Source: Candidatus Omnitrophota bacterium (lineage in GTDB: Bacteria > Omnitrophota > Gorgyraeia > Gorgyraeales > Gorgyraeaceae). From it: a DNA stretch of 50,954 nucleotides. The DNA lies in the NCBI GenBank assembly GCA_030691625.1, contig JAUYDX010000034.1, positions 1-50,954 of the forward strand, written 5' to 3'. The translations under genes and the position numbers were made by a program. Under the pieces are notes generated by a model. It was not told the DNA's origin. It ran no database searches and was given only the letters and a program-made list of their open reading frames with translations. Below are positions 45,579 to 50,954 of the stretch, in pieces; the stretch's first letter is position 1; each line of letters opens with the position of its first letter.

Positions 45579-47819
45579 TCACCGCCACAGGTTCGCGCAA
45601 TCGCGGCAAACCCCCAAATCCTTATATTCTTTATTCAAAAGTTTCTTTCTGAATAGAACCGTCTTTTCCCCATTCCACACATCCATTATGCCTTCATGGT
45701 TTAAATCCCCCAGTATGGATTCTCCGGAAAAATCATCGCAGCAGCCCAATACCTTGCCATCCCAACCCACTACCATGCTCTGCCAATGAAACGCGCAAGG
45801 CGTATAATTAGAACCCTTGGGAGGAAAAAATTCCTGAACAGGCCCGCATGAAAAATTATTATTATTAAATTTCCCTGCCGGATTAGAATAGTATTTTACA
45901 AAAAAATTCACATCCATACCCTTAAACACATCCATATAACCCTTCTCTATTTTAAGAGGATGCGCAGCCTTTCCAAAGATCTGCAGATTCTGCATCATTA
46001 CCATAGGCCTTTTAGCTTTTAACTTCTTCTTTATTTTTATAAATAGAAGTATCTTATTCAGCGCGTCTTTAAATTTCGCGGGGCTCCTTAGCTTTTCGTA
46101 TAGCGATTCGTCTACTGTATCAAAACTAAAAAAGATCTCATCGAGCCCGCTTTTAATCAGCCGTTCGGATATGCCTTCATTAAGAAGAAGCGCATTTGTA
46201 TGCATATTAGTGCGTATAGAATAGCCATCGACCAGCTTTATCATATCTATTATATTCTTATGCAATAACGGCTCGCCGCTTACTACAAACTGGAATAAAA
46301 AAACCTTGCCTTTGGCATCTTTCGCGATCTTTGATAAGAGTTCCATGCTCATAAAGCCTTTTTTCCTGACGCTGTCAGGGATACTCTGCCTGCAGATAAG
46401 GCATTTCAGGTTACAATAATTAGTCGGTTCTACCTGTATATTATCCGGAGGATAAGGCAATTTACAGATTCCCTTTTTATAATAGTAATTTATCTCGCGC
46501 TTTCTGATTATTTTTTTAAGGATGTTTCTATTTATATTCCTATGAATGGCTAATAATTTATTTTTATTAAAACACGCGTTAGCCCAATCTACAGTCAGGC
46601 CGGAAGCAAAAATTATAAGAAAGGGGTCTATGATAGGCATGCGGTACCGCAGGGCAGCTACATTTATTAAAACCTGAAAACTGCCTGCGATAAAAATAAA
46701 TAAAATTAATAATAAACTCGAAATTTCAACTTTTTTGAGCCAAAACTGCCTGAAAAACCCAAATAACCCTAAAAACATTATTGGGAATAGGTAGGCGAAG
46801 CTTAACACGACTTCCTTTTTAGGATAAACAAATGGATTTAAATACGGGTGCCAAAAAAATAAAAAATTCTTCCACTTAAGTTCCATCCACTCTTTAGGAT
46901 GGCTATAGATAAACCCAAACGCTAAACTGGAAAGCCTGGCCTGCATATCCTTATTAGGAAGATCCTTCATCCCGCTAAGGAGCACTTCGGAATAGTCCCA
47001 ATACTCTTTATTGTATTTCTGATATTCCGCGGAGGTCTTAGCGTTAAACATTTTATATACAATCTCATTATTGCCGCCCCAGAACACTACGCCCTGCGCA
47101 TTATTAATAAAGATAAATTCATGATACACCTTATAATTCCTGATGGTCCAGGGCAGGATTACGCAAAAAAAGGCCGCTATAAATATAACAGTATGCCGTA
47201 AAGCGATATTAAATCCATTTTTTCTTTTTAAAAATAAAAATAGGCATAAGAAAGGGAAAATAATCAGGCCTACAGGTTTAGTCAAAGTAGCTAAGGCAAG
47301 GAATATCGAGCTAAAAAATAGATCACGCCTTAAATTTGTCTTATCATACCGTATTAAAAGGCAAATCGACGCTAAAAATAAGAATAAGAAAAGCGCTTCT
47401 GTCTGCAGAGACCCTGTCCATTGAATAAAGAATGGGTTAATCGCGGCTAAAATAAAAGACACAAAAGCCACTCTTTTATTAAATAAACTCTTTGCTATTA
47501 AAAATATCAGGTAACAGGCAGCCCCGCCCAATAAAGCCTGCGCGATCTTGACTAATAAAATATTCTGAAATGATATCTTATACAGCGCGGCTAAAAAAAG
47601 CGGATAAAACGGCGGCCGGAAGAATACCTGTATTCCCTTAAGAGGATAAGAATGTTCCTCTAGTATCTGAATGGCAGCCTTATTATAATCCGCGGAATCT
47701 GGAAATTCGAAAGCATCAATAGCCAATGAACCATATATGCGGAGTAAAACAGCGGCAAAGATTAATATCCAAATATAATAGGTTTTAATTTTCAATATAG
47801 TGTCTTTAAATAACTTCAT
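45579..47819 (-). CDS. Fusion: GT39-like membrane glycosyltransferase + radical SAM/SPASM domain
   Basis: N-term DAFEFPDSADYNKAAIQILEEHSYPLKGIQVFFRPPFYPLFLA plus TM helices; C-term PTNYCNLKCLICRQSIP (CxxxCxxC) and Cys-rich tail, one uninterrupted ORF. Confidence 0.85.
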   Translation of the reverse strand: MKLFKDTILKIKTYYIWILIFAAVLLRIYGSLAIDAFEFPDSADYNKAAIQILEEHSYPLKGIQVFFRPPFYPLFLAALYKISFQNILLVKIAQALLGGAACYLIFLIAKSLFNKRVAFVSFILAAINPFFIQWTGSLQTEALFLFLFLASICLLIRYDKTNLRRDLFFSSIFLALATLTKPVGLIIFPFLCLFLFLKRKNGFNIALRHTVIFIAAFFCVILPWTIRNYKVYHEFIFINNAQGVVFWGGNNEIVYKMFNAKTSAEYQKYNKEYWDYSEVLLSGMKDLPNKDMQARLSSLAFGFIYSHPKEWMELKWKNFLFFWHPYLNPFVYPKKEVVLSFAYLFPIMFLGLFGFFRQFWLKKVEISSLLLILFIFIAGSFQVLINVAALRYRMPIIDPFLIIFASGLTVDWANACFNKNKLLAIHRNINRNILKKIIRKREINYYYKKGICKLPYPPDNIQVEPTNYCNLKCLICRQSIPDSVRKKGFMSMELLSKIAKDAKGKVFLFQFVVSGEPLLHKNIIDMIKLVDGYSIRTNMHTNALLLNEGISERLIKSGLDEIFFSFDTVDESLYEKLRSPAKFKDALNKILLFIKIKKKLKAKRPMVMMQNLQIFGKAAHPLKIEKGYMDVFKGMDVNFFVKYYSNPAGKFNNNNFSCGPVQEFFPPKGSNYTPCAFHWQSMVVGWDGKVLGCCDDFSGESILGDLNHEGIMDVWNGEKTVLFRKKLLNKEYKDLGVCRDCANLWR

Positions 47820-49297
47820 TATGCCTGCTTGTGCCTGATTAGCCTTTTAGCGCCGCAAACTGCCAGACAAAAATAAAGCGCGCATATTAACATAAAGGGA
47901 TACCCAATAGCAAAATACCTGTATTCGCAATATCTGAAAACAAAAGGAAATATTGTAATAAAATATAAGCTAAGCACAGGAATTAATAATTTTTTATTAA
48001 TTACATAATTTCTGAAAAATAATATTAAAATCCCTATCGAACCACCGATGACAACAAAGATATAAATCAAACTCATCAACACCTTAAACATCAACTCAAT
48101 AACATTAAGCTTTGCATACGTCCTGTTAAATAAATTATATGTGCCTGAATGAAAAAGAAATTTAACAAAAAGTCTTAATGGCGCATACACATAATAGACG
48201 TACGGTTTTTCTTTTTTTATTGAATGCGTATACTCATTTACACTATTCGCAACTATCTGCGCATACTCGTCGCGTTTATCCTTTGGCAAAGATTTGTCTT
48301 TTAACAGGGCAATATATTCTTTTATTGCCAATAAATCCTTATTATCAAATTTTGATGTGTAAATATACTTTGGGAAATCGACGTTTTTTATCTGCCGCTT
48401 AAGGTCTTCCCTGTTATCTATATATTCAAACCAATTAATCTCTGCCTTTGGATCCCACCATGAAAAATCCCCTCCCCATGACTGCACAAATAAAAATAAA
48501 CTCATAAACACCTTGTCATTAATCTGATCAGGATACATAAGGTGCGTTTGCATGGGTATGATTGCGCGATGCACTTTGTAATTTCTGGCTATCCAAACAC
48601 TCTCAATCAAGAGAAAAGGCAGTAAAAATATAAAAACTCCTTTTGCTATCTTGTAGTAATTATACTTATGTTCCCTCTTCCATATAACTGTTAGAAGAAA
48701 TATAAAAAAACCGAACAAGGGTAAGCATACAGGCCTTAGGAACACACACCACGCCAGAAAAATACCTGATAAAAATAATGCCGTGTAATTAAGCTTATTA
48801 ATGGCTTTTACCAGATAAAATACTGAGAAAATCAAGCTTGATATTATAAAACTTTCTGTCAAAATAAAAATATCAAATATAGAGACGTAGGTGCTTACAA
48901 GATATGCGTAAAATGATATATAAAACCATTTTGTAGAATTGAATATCTCCTTGACTATTAAAGCTAAAATATATACTGATAAAGCAGACAGGAATAATTG
49001 CGCAAAAACCAGAAGATTTAAAGATATTTCCTTAGAGAATATAACCCTGAATAAAAAATATATAGCGCCATAACCAGGCATTCTAAAATCCGGATCATAG
49101 ATACCCGCTTTAAGAAGATTTTCTATGGGGTTTATGTAGTAGCCTGTGTCCCCGGCTATCGCATAAAATAAACCCCTGCCTACAGAAGTAGCCCGTTCTG
49201 AAATAAGAAATAAAAAAAATAACCCCTTTACAATAACAGCAAAGGTTATCCAGTATCCACATCTAAGAGGGCTTTGTAAAAAAATCTTTTTAAACAT
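47819..49297 (-). CDS. GT39-like polytopic membrane glycosyltransferase
   Basis: GDTGYYINPIENLLKAGIYDPDFRMPGYGAIYFLFRVIF; many TM segments. Confidence 0.75.
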   Translation of the reverse strand: MFKKIFLQSPLRCGYWITFAVIVKGLFFLFLISERATSVGRGLFYAIAGDTGYYINPIENLLKAGIYDPDFRMPGYGAIYFLFRVIFSKEISLNLLVFAQLFLSALSVYILALIVKEIFNSTKWFYISFYAYLVSTYVSIFDIFILTESFIISSLIFSVFYLVKAINKLNYTALFLSGIFLAWCVFLRPVCLPLFGFFIFLLTVIWKREHKYNYYKIAKGVFIFLLPFLLIESVWIARNYKVHRAIIPMQTHLMYPDQINDKVFMSLFLFVQSWGGDFSWWDPKAEINWFEYIDNREDLKRQIKNVDFPKYIYTSKFDNKDLLAIKEYIALLKDKSLPKDKRDEYAQIVANSVNEYTHSIKKEKPYVYYVYAPLRLFVKFLFHSGTYNLFNRTYAKLNVIELMFKVLMSLIYIFVVIGGSIGILILFFRNYVINKKLLIPVLSLYFITIFPFVFRYCEYRYFAIGYPFMLICALYFCLAVCGAKRLIRHKQA

Positions 49298-49299
49298 AC

Positions 49300-50427
49300 C
49301 TACCTATAAAATCCAGATATTCTTTTTACCACTTTTTCAACATCCTTTTCTTTCAACCCATAATAAAATGGCAATCTTAAAATCCGCTCGCTCTCTTTTG
49401 TTGTAAACCTGTCCTTTCCGTGAAATCTGCCAAATTTTAATCCTGCTGTTGAACTATGCAAAGGAAGAAAATGAAATGTTGTCATTATGCCATGTTTTTT
49501 AAGATACTTGATCAAGCGCGTCCTCTCTCCCAGGTCTTTAGTCTTTATATAAAACATATGGCCATTATGTTCGCAATCTTCAGGTATTGACATCAATTCT
49601 ACGCATCCAATATTCTCCAGCGGCTTTAATCTCTGGTAATAGCTATTCCAGACGCTCAATCTGTCTTTATTTATTTTATCCGCCATTTCCAGCTGGCCGT
49701 AAAGATACGCCGCATTTAATTCACTGGGAAGATAGCTAGAACCTATGTCTGACCATGTATATTTATCCACCTCTCCCCTGAAGTATTTTGCGCGGTTTGT
49801 CCCTTTTTCTCTTATAATCTCGGCTCTTTCAAAAAACCTTTTACTATTTAATACTATAGCACCGCCTTCACCGCATGTAAAATTCTTGGTTTCATGAAAA
49901 CTATAACATCCGATATCTCCTATCGTGCCAAGAAATCTGCCTTTATATTTTGACATAACTGCCTGAGCAGCATCCTCTATGACTAAAAGCCCATGCCTCC
50001 TGGCTATGTCCATAATCGCATCCATTTCGCAGGATATCCCGGCATAATGGACAATAACTATTGCCCTGGTCTTACCTGTTATCGCTCCTTCTATTTTCTT
50101 CTCGTCTATATTCATAGTATCAGGGCGTATATCCAAGAAGACAATCTTTGCCCCTCTTAAGACAAAGGCGCTTGCCGTAGATGGAAACGCATATGAAGGT
50201 ATTATCGCCTCATCGCCTTCTTTTATTTCCGCTAAAATCGCGGACATATCCAGGGCATGCGTGCAAGACGTGGTAAGCAGGGCTTTTGGGCACTGAAGAT
50301 TTTTCTCAAACCATCCCTGGCATTTTTTTGTAAACAAGCCATCTCCGGAAAGCTTCCTGTTTTTCATGGCCTGTTTTAAGTATTTTTCTTCATTACCCGC
50401 ATGTGTTGGAATATTAAACGGTATCAT
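49300..50427 (-). CDS. DegT aminotransferase, WecE/RffA-like
   Basis: MIPFNIPTHAGNEEKYLKQAMKNRKLSGDGLFTKKCQGWFEKNLQCPKALLTTSCTHALDMSAIL; FHETKNFTCGEGGA. Confidence 0.9.
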   Translation of the reverse strand: MIPFNIPTHAGNEEKYLKQAMKNRKLSGDGLFTKKCQGWFEKNLQCPKALLTTSCTHALDMSAILAEIKEGDEAIIPSYAFPSTASAFVLRGAKIVFLDIRPDTMNIDEKKIEGAITGKTRAIVIVHYAGISCEMDAIMDIARRHGLLVIEDAAQAVMSKYKGRFLGTIGDIGCYSFHETKNFTCGEGGAIVLNSKRFFERAEIIREKGTNRAKYFRGEVDKYTWSDIGSSYLPSELNAAYLYGQLEMADKINKDRLSVWNSYYQRLKPLENIGCVELMSIPEDCEHNGHMFYIKTKDLGERTRLIKYLKKHGIMTTFHFLPLHSSTAGLKFGRFHGKDRFTTKESERILRLPFYYGLKEKDVEKVVKRISGFYR

Positions 50428-50954
50428 TGCCTTTTGCCTTTTTTACCAAATAGGTTTAACTGCCGCAGAACTAATAATGAATGTTTAAAAATTGCCTTTA
50501 TAACCCCTAATATCCATGTGGTATTTCTTAACAGCAAGAAAGGCATCAGTTTAAAAGAAAACAAATACCCCTCACTCTTTGCAGCAAATCTTATAAATTG
50601 TATATTTATTATGGCATAAACAGCCGCTACTATGCAAAAAAACATAAGCGCCGCAGGTGGCTTAAAAATAATGCCAAACAAGCATAAATAAAGCAGGCTG
50701 GTAAGGAACAAATGAATAAAAATCTCGGATTTGGCATATGTATTCTTTTTCCCCACTGTTCCGGGATCTGAAAGGTACAATTTCACCACGCTCTCAGCCC
50801 ATAAAATCTGTTCAAAGAAATAGTGCCGCATGCTATTATCAAAATAATGGCTCACGCCATTATCCTTATTCCACATAATCCTGCACCTTTTACTTAAGGC
50901 CATGCCAAATTCCATATCTTCATTTATACGAAGAGAAGGAAAACCTCCTGTCTC
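50424..50954 (-). CDS. GT2 glycosyltransferase, C-terminal part (runs off window end)
   Basis: ORF continues without stop past 50915: ETGGFPSLRINEDMEFGMALSKRCRIMW... with C-terminal TM helices. Confidence 0.7.
   Translation of the reverse strand, partial: ETGGFPSLRINEDMEFGMALSKRCRIMWNKDNGVSHYFDNSMRHYFFEQILWAESVVKLYLSDPGTVGKKNTYAKSEIFIHLFLTSLLYLCLFGIIFKPPAALMFFCIVAAVYAIINIQFIRFAAKSEGYLFSFKLMPFLLLRNTTWILGVIKAIFKHSLLVLRQLNLFGKKGKRQ

Noticed and set aside
45388-45609. Independent 73-aa gene
   Set aside because: Its middle section is the 5' part of the frameshifted methyltransferase, and its tail is out-of-frame sequence.
442-50619. Many plus-strand ORFs of 60-200 aa throughout the window
   Set aside because: They lie antisense to well-supported minus-strand genes and show no recognisable motifs; only 29652-30230 is convincing on the plus strand.
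1-50954. tRNA or rRNA genes
   Set aside because: No cloverleaf-like or rRNA-like sequence was recognised by eye; a covariance-model scan would be decisive.

Overview
The window is a dense surface-polysaccharide / LPS biosynthesis locus of a bacterium. Protein style and repeat content suggest an uncultured lineage such as Omnitrophota, but this is inference only. Nearly every gene is on the minus strand. Reading downstream on that strand, the locus runs into a conserved tail of pcnB-like / rbfA / nrnA (DHH) / truB / ribF. Cargo includes a CDP-3,6-dideoxyhexose set (rfbF/G/H-like plus an NAD-epimerase) and an ADP-heptose set (gmhA, inverted-order hldE, gmhB, GT9). It also includes several DegT aminotransferases and NAD-epimerases, many GT2/GT4/GT39-like proteins, an O-antigen ligase, a WecA-CapD fusion, AsnB, a papain-like peptidase, and two radical-SAM/SPASM proteins bracketing a split transketolase. 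The most unusual content is a high load of small palindromic elements in at least five sequence families. (1) A 'TTCGAGCGG...AGTCGAGAAC' family (B) has one copy split at its symmetry centre by a small GIY-YIG nuclease gene, suggesting a nuclease-linked element with MITE-like derivatives. (2) Several unrelated palindromes sit in frame inside conserved enzymes, resembling Rickettsia palindromic elements. (3) Hairpins of family A, and some of B, abut or contain the stop codons of many genes. I also recovered three coding regions missing or truncated in the ORF track (partial ribF, a 55-aa DUF5989-like gene, partial GT2) and one probable single-base frameshift in a methyltransferase. Everything was read by eye; no searches were run.
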